A stretch of DNA of 64,000 bases from Hirsutella rhossiliensis (GCF_020360975.1 NW_025408687.1:248001-312000), one strand, 5' to 3'; positions 1 through 10,093 are shown, counted from the first letter of the stretch. The notes: a model not told the origin generated them from the sequence alone. Translations and numbers: made by a program.

Positions 1-388
1 GTCGTCATTGAAATGTTCAACGCGATGAATGCTCTGTCGTCGAGCGAGTCGCTGCTCACCCTGCCCCTGTGGAAGAACATGATGCTCGTCTACGCGATTG
101 CCCTGTCCATGGCGCTCCACTTCGCTCTCCTCTACATCCCGTTCCTCCAGGGCCTCTTTGCCATCCTGCCGCTCAACTGGATGGAGTGGAAAGCTGTGGT
201 CCTCATCAGTGCCCCCGTAATGTAAGCTTATGTCCCTGACCTCGGCTTGGTTTTCAACGTCGTGTGCGGTTAGCTGACTCTTTTCTTGCAGTCTCGTCGA
301 TGAGGTCCTCAAGTTCTTTGAACGGCAATTCTTCATGCAGACGACGCGCGAGACTGACCAGACGCGCCGGACAAAGAAGGAGCAATAG
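1..388 (+). CDS. SERCA-type P-type Ca2+-ATPase, C-terminal end (5' partial)
   Basis: Exons 1..221 and 292..388 join across a 70-nt intron (GT at 222, TTGCAG at 286-291) and give the last 105 residues of a protein that begins before the window. The fragment reads [10 protein letters not shown], then two hydrophobic helices, then the ending [17 protein letters not shown] and a charged tail finishing KKEQ. This matches the last transmembrane helices (M9-M10) of fungal SERCA pumps, which move Ca2+ from cytosol into ER or Golgi lumen using ATP (Neurospora nca-1 family). The phosphorylation site and ATP-binding domains lie outside the window, so catalytic competence cannot be judged. The short basic cytosolic tail has no ER-retrieval motif that I recognise. 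Family assignment is firm; the specific paralogue is not. Confidence 0.9.
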
Positions 389-743
389 AGCAGGGGAGAG
401 TTCTTGGGAACAAAGGAATGTATAGACAAGATTTGGTGACTGGACTGAGCTAGAGGTTTAGACACTTGTGCATAGACCGGCTGGCATCGGCGGGATAAGT
501 GTGCTTTTCACAACGGCTCTCGGTACCAGGGGTAAACGCACGGAATATTCGATGGGAAGCGCTAGAGGTTGACACTTGGGTGTATCCACGAGTAATTGAA
601 TGATATGGCCTGGCCATTTCATTGACGGCGGCGACAAAGATTGACCGTCTATGTATTCGTACACGGGGGAATACGCAAGCCCGCGCGGCCCACAGCTCGG
701 CGGGCACGAACTGCATCCGCGGCACCTCTCCTCGGCCATAAGC
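389..743. other. Convergent 3' intergenic region
   Basis: 355 bp between the stop codons of the Ca2+-ATPase and the beta-3 proteasome gene, which run towards each other. It should hold both 3' UTRs. The minus-strand open frames here lack coding character and I see no RNA gene. Confidence 0.6.
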
Positions 744-1574
744 CTAGTCTTGCCTGCCCTTCAGTAATCTCTTGGTGACCTTGTCCTTTTCGATGATGTA
801 TACATGTGCGCCCCAGCCGGACAAGGCGTCACGGTCGACGGCATTCAGCAGGGCCTGGGAGATGGTCTCGAACAGCGCGTCGGGGCCCTAGACAGGAACG
901 TGTCAGCAATCAGCTTGCCCCGTAAAAAGGATACCAGGGCACCAGCTGGCTGGAAAACTGACCATGTCGGGCTCCCAGAGACCCTCGCACATTCCAAAGA
1001 GCTGCTCTGAGGCGGTTCCGGAGACGATAAAGTCCTTTGCAAAGTCGATGCAACCGATGCTGTCGAAGCCGCAGATGAAGGGCTTTCCGGACTTTGGGTC
1101 GAGGCCGGCGACGACGGGGGAGACAAAGTAAGGGCCGAAGCGGCGCTCGTAGAGAGACGAGGAGACGAGATTGGCAAAGGTTCGCGGCGCAATGGGACGC
1201 TCCTCGCGGAGGCGGTACATGTTGACCTTGTAGCGGAAGAGGTCGCTGACGGTGCTGACGTCGGTGGCGAGGCCCGTGAGGCCGAGGAAGACGTCGCCGT
1301 ACTGGAAGACCTTGGGGAAGTTGTTGGATACGGTTAGGGCCTGGAGGCCGAGGCGCAGGTCGCAAGCTATGGCGACGCAGTCCTTGCCGACCATGGCGAC
1401 ACAGGCGCCGCCGTCTGCGCGGGACGGGGAACGTTGACCCCGGTTGTCAGCTGGCCATGATCATCATGACGGGCGATTGGATGGGGGAAACGGACTGATC
1501 GAGAAGGGGGACGACTGGAAGAGAGCTCGCGGTTAGCCGTGCCCAAGGGTGGTGACGATATGACTGCTCACCAT
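744..1574 (-). CDS. PUP3: 20S proteasome subunit beta-3 (PSMB3/Pup3)
   Basis: Four exons on the minus strand: 1572..1574, 1496..1514, 963..1414 and 744..887, giving 205 residues, the usual length for beta-3. The protein begins [20 protein letters not shown], then has the beta-3 landmarks [25 protein letters not shown] and [12 protein letters not shown], and ends RLLKGRQD. Beta-3 is a structural, non-catalytic subunit of the beta ring: it is not processed to an N-terminal threonine, and none is present at the right place here. The start is split: the first coding exon is only the ATG and the second is 19 nt. Introns are 57, 81 and 75 nt, each with a CTAAC or CTGAC branch site. It shares a 789-bp promoter with the UBX gene on the opposite strand. 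Identity is very secure; the two small 5' exons rest on splice signals and the family's N-terminal pattern. Confidence 0.95.
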
Positions 1575-2363
1575 GGTGGCCGGGCTGGTGCTTCTCCTCG
1601 ATTCAAGAGGATCTAGATCGTTGGAGCCGGAAGACGTGGATCGGTCACCGGGGTGCTTGCGCAGCTACGCTTGATCCCCCCCGTCTAAGCGGCGAAAAGT
1701 GGTCGTGGTGGGTTGTCGACGTGTTGTTGGCCTGGAGGGAGAGAGGGCGGATTTGACGGAGGTTAAAGAGTATTAGGTGAAGCTCCGGGGCAGCGCTCAG
1801 CAATGGCCAGCAGTAGCAGCAGCAGCAAGGCAAACACGGTCTGGCGCGGCTTTGGGGGGGGGAGCTGTTTGGGCCTGGCGCAGTTGATTGGTCCGAGCTT
1901 CTGCCAGCTGCTGGACATGGGTTACGTAAGACATGTACTTCGTGCAAAGCAGCCTGTATGGAGCACCTACCTACCTAGGTACCTACCTAGGTACGTACCT
2001 AGGCAAGGTGCCCTTTGAGGCTCGCTCACCCCACCCGTCTTTGGCATTTCGTCATGCTGTACGTAATCAGCTTGGAGATTGTTCGAGAAGCAGACGGATG
2101 GCCGACTGAACGAGGCCACAACCTCCGCAAGAGACTCTTGCTACCCTCTCGCTTGCAGCCCAATTTCTCTTGTCGCCGCCGCCATCGTCCAACCTAGCAG
2201 CATCCATCTGCCCGCTGACGAACATCAACCCCGCTGCAGCCCCACGATAAGCATAGCGTCGTCATTGCGGCGCACTGCCCTCACGTTCTTTTGCTCTGCT
2301 TTCCTGCAACTCTTCGCCCCAACAACGCCTCTCCCGCCGTCAACCGGCAAGCCCACCCGAAGC
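1575..2363. promoter_or_regulatory. Bidirectional promoter region PUP3/UBX4
   Basis: 789 bp between the divergent start codons of PUP3 and the UBX gene. It contains the palindromic TACCTAGGTA cluster at 1965-2004 and CT-rich sequence towards the UBX gene. I looked for a yeast Rpn4-type element (GGTGGCAAA) on both strands and did not find one. No further gene is supported. Confidence 0.5.
1965..2004. repeat. Cluster of TACCTAGGTA-type palindromes
   Basis: About 40 bp of overlapping ACCT/AGGT words, including two copies of CTACCTAGGTAC, self-complementary over most of its length. Related words recur between genes near 10547, 28286, 33331, 55785, 56936 and 59338. It lies between divergent promoters. 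Whether it binds a protein or is a spreading simple repeat cannot be told from sequence. Confidence 0.7.
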
Positions 2364-3955
2364 ATGTCTTCACACGTCGTAGTCATCGCCACCGACCTGC
2401 GGCGCACCACGATCAAAGTCTCACCCGGAACCTACCTCATCGACGTGCTCCAAGAAGCCTGCAAGAAGCTCAACCTCACCAGCGATAAATATCTCCTCAG
2501 GTTAGGCTTCCGCTAGATGCAGGCATCGGCTACGCTGACCGCGGGGATGGAAACAACGGCAAAAGACACAAGCAAAAACAGGTCGATCTCTCCGTTCCCC
2601 TGCGCGCCTCGGGCCTTCTCCCCGGCGCCAAGCTCGAGCTCGTCCAGAAATCAAACACTCCCTCTGCCGTCCAGATCGCTCTGCAGATCCCACAGCCCGA
2701 GGCAAAGGAGATTCCTGGCGGGCGGCTGATTCGCAAGTTCCCCTCAGACCTGACGCTATGGAAGGTGCTGCGCCAGTTTGAGAGCGGCGAAGCGAGCGGC
2801 GGTAGGAACGTCAACATTACGGCGCGTGGCGTGGCGGGCGGCTTGGAGGATGGCCGTGGCAGCGGGCAACTGTACTACGAGACGCCGGTGCTGAATATTA
2901 TGGGGAGGGAGTTATCGACTTTTGCCGACTTTCAGAAGACGCTCTCCCAGCTGGGTCACAACTCGGGAAATGTCTTGATACGGCTTTCCTACAGAACGAC
3001 GCAGCAGACCCTGTTCGAAGCCATGGAGCAGATCAGCCAGTTCTTCAAGGAGGCCGGGGGAGAACATGACAAGGTGGACGACTCGACGCCGGACAGCAAG
3101 CCCAAGGACGAGACCGCAGCGCAATCTCAGGACACAGCCATGGCCGACGCTGCGCCAGCACCTCCAAACACCTCTCCCGAAGCCCGAAAACCTCCCGCAC
3201 AGCAGCCGCCCACGGTTGCAGTCACCCAACAGTCACACCAAGAAGCCGTTTCCAGCGACGAACCGACCACGTCCAGAGACCCTTACCAGCCCGTCAACGT
3301 CTTCCTCGCCCCGACCGGGTCCACCCCCGCCGCCGCCCTCGCGCCAGCCGATGAAGAAGACTTTGCGCCGACAGCCGCACACGCGCAACTGCACCAGGCC
3401 CGTCTGCTCGAGTCGTCGCGCAACAAGCGCCTGCCATCCGACAAGGAGCTCGAGGACAAAGCCGCGGCCGAGGCGGCCCGCATCGCGGCCATCAAGTCCG
3501 TCCTCGTCAAGGTGCGCTTCCCCGACAACACCAGCAGCGAGTGGCAGATCGGCCCGCAAGAGACGGGAGCGTTTTTGTACGAGGCGGTGCGGCAGGTCAT
3601 GGCCAGTCGCAGCCATGCGTTCCGCCTCGTCCTCCCTGGCGGCAAGACGGCCATACAGGACGACGGCGGGCCCAGACACAGCATCATCAAGGGCTACAAG
3701 TTCTCGGGCCGCGTGCTCGTGAATCTCGTCTGGGACGACGACGTGCCCCTAGAGGCCCGCCAGCAGCCCTTCCTCAAGGCAAATGTGGCGCAGAGAGGTC
3801 AGGCCGTCAGGATCCCTGAGCTGCCTAGCACCCAGGACGATGGCGAGCCGGCGCCGTCCCTGCAGCCGCAGCCTCCCCGGGTCGACAGGGGCGAGGGCAA
3901 AGGAGACGGAGGGGGCAAGAAGATGCCCAAGTGGTTCAAGCTGGGCAAGAAGTGA
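2364..3955 (+). CDS. UBX4: UBX-domain Cdc48/p97 adaptor, TUG/ASPSCR1 (Ubx4) type
   Basis: Exons 2364..2500 and 2566..3955 join across a 65-nt intron (GTTAGG...CTGACC...AAAAG) and give 508 residues. The start ATG opens MSSHVVVIATDLRRTTIKV, the ubiquitin-like TUG-UBL1 domain (about residues 1-75). The middle (about 190-340) is Pro/Ala/Gln-rich and looks disordered. A C-terminal UBX domain spans about residues 355-438, from IKSVLVKVRFPDNTSSEWQI to VLVNLVWDDDV. The protein ends with a basic KMPKWFKLGKK tail. N-terminal UBL plus C-terminal UBX is the arrangement of yeast Ubx4 and human ASPSCR1. These proteins bind the Cdc48 ATPase and help deliver ubiquitinated substrates in ER-associated degradation, so the neighbouring proteasome gene fits functionally. 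The family call is strong. The symbol follows yeast and assumes one-to-one orthology. Confidence 0.9.
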
Positions 3956-4389
3956 GAGGGTCGACTGTGTGAAGGGTATCACTGGTGGCACTTTGTCGGA
4001 CTGGCTTGTAAGCCATGATGTCGGAGGATTGCCATGGTTCGTAGCGTGGGCTCGGGCGTTTACTACAGGTTATTCTCTACATGGATACGCATTACGTAGA
4101 TGCGAGGAGTATATGGCGTCGGCAATGTTTGATAATGGCTTTCGCTCTGGATAAGATCAAGGTGTGTCCAGATGAGGCAAATTCAAATATCCTCATGCAT
4201 GTACCTCATTGTGTTGGCAACCTTGCTTTTGAATTTGGTATTTCCGGTAGCCCGCAGCAGCGCCCTGCCGCAATGCAGTTAAAGTCGTCGAAACCGATGA
4301 AACCGTGACCACGCCAATCCCATGCGAAACCCTGCAGCGACTTGGCACGGAAATCTCCCTCTCCGCTGGACAAACACGAGCCGTTCCTT
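3956..4389. other. Convergent 3' intergenic region
   Basis: 434 bp between the stop codons of the UBX gene and eL36. Open frames here carry no recognisable domain. It is expected to hold two 3' UTRs. Confidence 0.55.
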
Positions 4390-5152
4390 TTAGTGACCGG
4401 TACGGCGGGACTCAGCAATGACACGCTGGAGCTCGTCGACCTTCTTCTTGGCGCGGCCGAAAGTTCCGAGCTATACGATGAAATCGTTAGCATCTCGAGG
4501 CCGCTTGAAGGATCGAGGCACGTCGGGATGGGAGGGGGGCGAGACGTACTCTCTTCTTGGCCAGCTTGCGGGCACGCTTGTCCTTGCTGTTGCGGAGCAG
4601 CTCAATGACGCGGCGCTCGTAGGGGGCAAGGCTGTGGGAGAGAGGAATTGTTAGCACGAGGCTTTTGGGCTAAGTGTGAGTAGTGCAATTAAGGGCAGGC
4701 GGCACGTCGCTCGAAATTCACTCGGCTCGACTTGACTCCCAGCAGCATGAATGCTTTGGGATTCTTGCACACCTGCCCATGCAATTGCATACTTGCTCAA
4801 TGGCAACGTCGAAGACAGTCGGGGAGCTTGAAAGTTGTAGGGGACACTCACCCAGCGACCTCCTTGACGACCTCGCGGACAAACGCGGTGCGCTTGCTCA
4901 GGTGGCCCTTGGTCCGGGAGACACGGGGCTTGACGACACGGGCAGTGGTTTTCTATAGAGGCGCACAGGCACGAGGAGAGAGGGCGGCATGTCAGCGTCC
5001 ATCGTCTGCTGCTGGGTGTTCGCCCACCTCGCGCGAAGAGAGGTTCAGGGGAGCAGAGAGATCCTCCACGAGGTGAGACGGCAAATGACACGTACGTGGC
5101 CGCGGTTCTGACCGACGGTCAGACCGGATCTCGCGGGCGCTTCCTTGGCCAT
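4390..5152 (-). CDS. RPL36: 60S ribosomal protein eL36
   Basis: Four exons on the minus strand: 5096..5152, 4852..4952, 4550..4631 and 4390..4470, giving 106 residues. The product begins [19 protein letters not shown], continues with [20 protein letters not shown] and [12 protein letters not shown], and ends [10 protein letters not shown]. This is the eL36 pattern through its whole length; the protein is a small basic component of the large cytosolic subunit. Introns are 143, 220 and 79 nt. Intron 2 is long for this window, but I found no C/D-box or H/ACA snoRNA signature in it. A palindromic CACGTG box lies about 160 bp upstream. The N-terminus carries a few more Ala/Pro residues than yeast L36. 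Confidence 0.97.
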
Positions 5153-6290
5153 CTTGGGGGTTGTCGGGGGTGGGCGTTTGTCGACAACGGCGCTGGGTGA
5201 TGTCGAGGAAGGGAAAAAGAGGAGGGGCGAAATTTCTGGCGGGTGCCGCAAAACCCACGGTACACACACTGGCTGAGTTGCTGTGGGCGTAATTTTTTGC
5301 CGAGTTGTGGGTCACGTGACTGGAGAGGGTAAAAGTGCCAGCGTTGATGGTGGTGGGTCGTGCGCAGACCAATCACGGCTCTGGATATACGTACATGGAA
5401 GTTGCGCAATTCATCATCCAACTTGCCATGTCGCCCAAGAGGTGGCGCGGAGCAGTGCGAATCACTGAGACCTCCCGGCCATGCTTCGCGGCCACAGAAG
5501 AGAGCGAGGGACACAACCTTGAATGGAGTTGCACCGTCCAGGAGGATGCCTGAGCTCCGACCATACAATTGGGCCGGCGGCAAAGCATCCAATGCCTCGA
5601 GCAAACACGTCCAACAATCGGCACAACATCCGCGCGTTCTTCCTTATCCCCGGGTTGCAAACGTAAGACGTCGGCGTCGGCCCAGTCACAACAAAAGTGG
5701 CCAGACGGCAAGTCGTGGGTGAGATGGGTGTTGATACTCGGCTTCCCTGGTGATTGGATGACGACGACCAACGACCAGATGGATGCTTCATTGGCCTGCC
5801 AATATCTAAGCATGCGCGCGTCCGAGAGCGATGCTACTGTATCTGCACCTCGGGGTTGCAGGATCGACAGAGACTTTATGCTGCGACGATCACTTCCGAG
5901 TTGCCGCCGGGCCACGTCCGCATCGTGTGTCCCCGCCTGCAGGTACGGCAGCGTGGATGGAGCTGATGACCTCAACAAACGAATACTCTGTCGACATACA
6001 TCTGTACACACCTCCTCACTTTGCACCAATTCATCACATCAAGTGTGGTGTTACGTGCTCGGTAAAGCAGCAGGCTGCTCGCTCCTTGGCATATAGGTTC
6101 CAACTTTCCCCCTTGCTGTCCCGTGTCATCGTGCCTACCTACTTATATCAGAGAGCATCGCTTGCTTTCTTCCTCTTCGTGTCATTCCCGTCCATCCATA
6201 CCAAGCGGACTCAGCACCATCTCAACCGCACTCTCCTTCCTCTCCGCGGCCTGACCAACACCATCGGACAACACCATCAGACAAGCCACC
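5153..6290. other. Divergent intergenic region eL36 / small secreted protein
   Basis: 1.1 kb between divergent genes. It holds the eL36 promoter (E-box and CCAAT box near 5311-5373), some TATA-like words (6090, 6138) and a CT-rich leader just before the secreted-protein gene. A 218-codon minus-strand open frame at 5373-6029 shows no domain or coding character and is not annotated as a gene. Confidence 0.5.
5311..5320. promoter_or_regulatory. CACGTG E-box upstream of eL36
   Basis: GTCACGTGAC is a perfect 10-bp palindrome about 160 bp before the eL36 start. CACGTG with flanking RTCAC is the consensus for Cbf1/bHLH proteins, which act at ribosomal protein promoters in some yeasts. A CCAAT box lies 50 bp further out, at 5369-5373. 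That it is functional here is inference. Confidence 0.45.
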
Positions 6291-6970
6291 ATGCAGTTGG
6301 CAGCCTTGATCCTCGCCTCGCTGCCCGGCATCGCTGTCGCCGCAACGGCCTACCTCCCTCCGCCGGCCCTGCTGGCAAAAGTGCGAGATCCCGCCAGCAA
6401 GTGCATCCTGCCGGGCGACTACCATGTCCGTGACTTTGCTGGCATTTCCAACGACACGGAGGCCACTTTGTCCTCGTACAACTTCACGTACCTCAGCGCC
6501 AGCACTCAGGTGTCGACGAGCTGCCATTTCAACGCCTCGTCGGTGTCGACAACGCCCGACTGGCTGACGCCGCGCTTCTCGTGCCAGAACAGGGACGTCA
6601 AGTTTATCTGGCAGGATGAAAAAAAGTCGCTGCTGATGATCCAGCGAGCCTGCCCAGACACCAAGGGGTAAGCCAGGATCCTGCTCAACACCCCTTCATG
6701 TTCGGTCACAGGAAGACTGTTGGTGATGGGCCATCTCGCCTTGACTCCTTTCCCAATCCGTAAATCTTGCCTGGAACTGCGTGGTCAAGGCCTGACGTGG
6801 AATATCCCTACAGAATACCAGCCTACGAAGTATCGGGCAGCGTCGTTGTCTTGCTCTCCTGCCAAGGCAAAGCCGGAAGGTGTGTCGCCAACCAGACCGA
6901 CTTGGCGTCCAACTTCACCAGCATCTCGCCCGTCTTGGATCCCACCATTGCCCAGCGCGGACTAGGTTGA
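6291..6970 (+). CDS. Small secreted cysteine-containing protein, unknown function
   Basis: Exons 6291..6667 and 6814..6970 join across a 146-nt intron (GTAAGC...CTACAG) and give 177 residues. The N-terminus MQLAALILASLPGIAVAA is a clear signal peptide with probable cleavage near residue 18. The mature protein of about 160 residues has six cysteines (in KCIL, TSCHF, FSCQN, RACPD, LSCQG, GRCVA), enough for three disulfides, and about five N-glycosylation sequons (NDT, NFT, NAS, NQT, NFT). There is no later membrane segment. I do not recognise the family. The intron choice is supported by the cysteine-bearing, in-frame continuation. It lies 0.9 kb upstream of a secreted lipase on the same strand. 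It may be an effector-like or surface protein, but nothing in the sequence shows its role. Confidence 0.7.
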
Positions 6971-7865
6971 CAGCAACCAGACGGGATCGATAGATCATCG
7001 TTTGCCGACGTCAGCGCTGCCACACTCAAGCTCGATACCGTTCTCTATGGAGGGGACACCTGACGAGTCTGTTACTGGGAAGCATGATGATTATTCAGCC
7101 AAGCTCCTTGATTCATGTATCTAGATTCCCACCAGACAAGCGAGCATACGTCTGTGGATCTCCATGGAAAATTTCCCGGCCGCTTTGTCTGGTTTGTCAA
7201 TGCGGCTCAGGCGCATGACGACCGATGATGCGCTATGGAGGAGATGGCACTTGGACAGGCAGCCACCAAGACGACCTGCGTTCCCCATCGGCTGTCGCAG
7301 ATAGCTCTAGTCTGTTTGCAAGCTTGCTGAGGGCCAGTACCTAGAATTCATGTCTTTGCTGCGTCGAACCCGTTGCTCCAACTCTCGATGCTATTCGCCA
7401 AGTACAAAGTACAAGGCGTTATCGAGGCATCGGACTTATCATTTGCGGAGCCGTCGTCGGCTAATTACTCGTGCTGGTGCGTACAAGGGCATGTACTCGG
7501 TACCCTGCAGACCCCAGTGACCTCAGTGACCTCACCCAATCGTGATGAGATGAGGCTCACGAGACCTCCTTTTGCCCCTTTCATTCGCCTTAGACTCCGC
7601 CATCTGCCGAATTGCGGCCTGTCCACGCGGCGACAGATGATGCCGTCGCCCGCAAGCATCATTGGGTGGCTGGTCAATCCTAGGCAGCAACCTACAAACT
7701 TCTCACAGTAACTACGACACTGGCAGTCTTGCCACCGCTTCGCCGCGCAGACTCCCTCGGCGGCTCACAGCCGACCCGCTCATCGACTGCCTCCTACATC
7801 AAGGGGCACGATACCCAACGCGAGTCTCCGCGACATGCCATGAGCATAGGCTGCCTGCCGCCATC
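6971..7865. other. Intergenic region upstream of lipase gene
   Basis: 895 bp with no supported gene. It contains the 3' UTR of the secreted-protein gene and the lipase promoter. A direct repeat CCTCAGTGACCTCA lies near 7518. The lipase reading frame stays open upstream of its chosen start to 7662 but lacks a signal peptide there. Confidence 0.5.
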
Positions 7866-9080
7866 ATGGTTCTTCTCGCGCCCCTCTTGTTCGCGCAGCT
7901 GCTCGTGAGCCCCGACGCCGGAATGGCTCACAAGATCGTTGGCACAGAGCCAGCGCCCTATCATCGGCGCACTGCCTCCATCTCTACACCCTTGTTCACG
8001 GACCTGGAGCGTCTGTCGCGCATAGTCGACATATCCTACTGCGTGGGCAACACGGGCGTGCGCAAGCCCTTTGAATGCCTGTCCCGCTGCAGCGACTTCC
8101 CCGAGCTGTCTCTGGTCGCTACGTGGAACACCGGTGTGCTTCTGAGTGACAGCTGCGGGTATATCGCGGTAGATGACGGCCGACAAGATGCTGGGGCAGA
8201 CGGGCCCGGCGGCGACGTCGTGTCCTCTGCCGGGCGTGGCGTCATCCTGGTCGCGTTTCGTGGGACCTACAGTATCACCAACACCGTCGTGGATCTGAGC
8301 ACAATCCCACAGCAGTATGTTCCCTACCCATCTCCCGACGACGGAGACGAGGGGCCACCGGGGAAGCCCAAGCACGAGTGTGCCAACTGCACCGCTCACA
8401 TGGGCTTCCTTCAGTCGTGGCGGAGCGCGAGAAAGGTCGTCTTGCCCGAGCTCAAGGCCTTGAAAGCCAAGTATCCGTCCCTCCCCATTCACCTGGTTGG
8501 ACACAGCCTGGGAGGCGCTGTCGCCTGTCTTGCGGCGCTGGAGCTCCGGCTGCTGCTGGGATGGGACGACGTGCTGGTCACGACGTTTGGCGAGCCGCGC
8601 GTAGGCAACTACCAGCTGGCTCGCTTCGTTGACAAGGTGTTTGGGCTCGATGGGGTGGCGGACCCGGAATCGTTGTCGTACCGCCGTGTCACTCACAACG
8701 ACGACCCCGTCCCCCTTTTACCGTGGGACGAATGGGGTTACAGGTCGCATGCGGGCGAGATTTACATCACCAAGCCCAGCCTCTCGCCGACGGAGCAGGA
8801 CATCAGGGCCTGCGCTGGGGACAACGATCCCGCATGCAGCACAGGAGCCGGGGGTCGCGCCTGGCAAATCGTGCGCGAAAGCCTCTTGCGCTTGAGCCGA
8901 GCCGGCGCGACGGCGCGCGAGCAGGCAGAGGCCATGACTCTGCCGACGCGGCTCAGGCTCTGGCAGCTTTTCTTTGCCCATCGAGATTATTTCTGGAGGC
9001 TCGGCCTGTGTGTGCCCGGCGGGGACCCGGCGAACTGGGGACGGGCACAGCCTACGGGAATCGAGGCCGAGGAGCTCTAG
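7866..9080 (+). CDS. Secreted class 3 lipase (alpha/beta hydrolase, lipase_3)
   Basis: Single exon, 404 residues. The ATG at 7866 was chosen over upstream in-frame codons because it starts a signal peptide (MVLLAPLLFAQLLVSPDAG). The nucleophile elbow is GHSLGG with Ser214. The likely acid is Asp280 in HNDDPVPLLPW and the likely base His295 in YRSHAGEIY, which completes a lipase_3 triad in the right order. FRGTYSITNTVVDL is the oxyanion/strand region typical of the family, and FGEPRVGN follows the elbow as in fungal triacylglycerol and feruloyl-esterase-like lipases. The C-terminal 100 residues, with more cysteines, extend beyond the core. The enzyme should hydrolyse acylglycerols outside the cell. 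Substrate preference cannot be read from sequence. Confidence 0.9.
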   Translation: MVLLAPLLFAQLLVSPDAGMAHKIVGTEPAPYHRRTASISTPLFTDLERLSRIVDISYCVGNTGVRKPFECLSRCSDFPELSLVATWNTGVLLSDSCGYIAVDDGRQDAGADGPGGDVVSSAGRGVILVAFRGTYSITNTVVDLSTIPQQYVPYPSPDDGDEGPPGKPKHECANCTAHMGFLQSWRSARKVVLPELKALKAKYPSLPIHLVGHSLGGAVACLAALELRLLLGWDDVLVTTFGEPRVGNYQLARFVDKVFGLDGVADPESLSYRRVTHNDDPVPLLPWDEWGYRSHAGEIYITKPSLSPTEQDIRACAGDNDPACSTGAGGRAWQIVRESLLRLSRAGATAREQAEAMTLPTRLRLWQLFFAHRDYFWRLGLCVPGGDPANWGRAQPTGIEAEEL

Positions 9081-9724
9081 TCTTGAGATCGGGCGTTCCT
9101 GGCACCGGCGAGCAAGAGCAGTGAGTTGCAGGCTGGGCGCAACATGCTTATCCTAGGAGGCTTGAGATTAAATGCGAAGCAGAATGGCGACCGGTGGATG
9201 AGAGTGGTCATGCGACGGAGAAGAAGCATCTCGATACCCTTGTGAGCGCACAGAGCAAATACGATGGCCGATTGGTTTCTCTGTTTGAGTACTAGAGCAA
9301 ACAACCCCTGCGTCTAAAATACATTACATATTCTCGGTGCTTGAATGCCACCTGCCTACACAGAGAGCGCTCGGGCGGTCCGTTGTGCTGGGATGGAGTA
9401 CAGGTAAAACACTACAGTACAAGGCGTCAACCGACGCTGCGTGGTCGCGATTGCTGGTTGCTGGGAGAGCAGGCCCGCGTGTCTGCGTGCCATTGGGCCA
9501 CGCGGTACTGTACTGCTGGCAGACGAAAGCGTGATGCCAGCTACATTCTATACCTTGCTTTACGAACAGACGGATGTAACAGACGGATGTAGATTGGTCG
9601 AGGCAGGGTACGGTTGGTGGCTCAGCGACTCGAGGGCGGCGTTGGTGGCAGGGCACCTACCATATCCATGACGTATAACGAGCAATGACGCAGGTGGGAG
9701 CAGCTGAACCGGCGATGGGATGAC

Positions 9725-9737
9725 GGGGGGGGGGGGG
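9725..9737 (+). repeat. 13-nt poly-G run
   Basis: Thirteen consecutive G within a gene-free stretch. It is prone to slippage and sequencing error, so the exact length is uncertain. Confidence 0.8.
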
Positions 9738-10093
9738 CACGGCCGAGTCGCCAGGGGTCGTTGGGCCTTTTCCAGTCGGCGTGATTGGTGTGCGTAGGCC
9801 TGCAGTGCAGTAGGGGTCGTCGCTTCAGCGCTCCGCGTGCTCAGTGAAGAAGCTGTACAGTACTGTAGAAGAGGGGGAAAGGAAGCACGAGAAAGGCTCG
9901 AGATGGGAAACAACCATGCTTGATGGAGGTCGTGGGAACAGACTGTGAGCAACGAAACCGGGGTAGAGCAAGCAATGCAATGCAAGACGTGCTCACAGGG
10001 CTAGCTGGGCTCGTCATGTACAGTACGAGTTCGGCGACAGAGTAACTTACCTACTGTATGGGTATGGGCAGCGGCATCGGCGGAACAGATAAA

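Noticed and set aside
4632..4851. snoRNA within eL36 intron 2
   Set aside because: The long intron prompted a search for RTGATGA/CTGA boxes and an H/ACA hinge; none was convincing.
5373..6029. 218-codon minus-strand frame between eL36 and the secreted protein
   Set aside because: Mixed composition with many Cys/Trp/His, no conserved blocks, and it lies in a promoter region.
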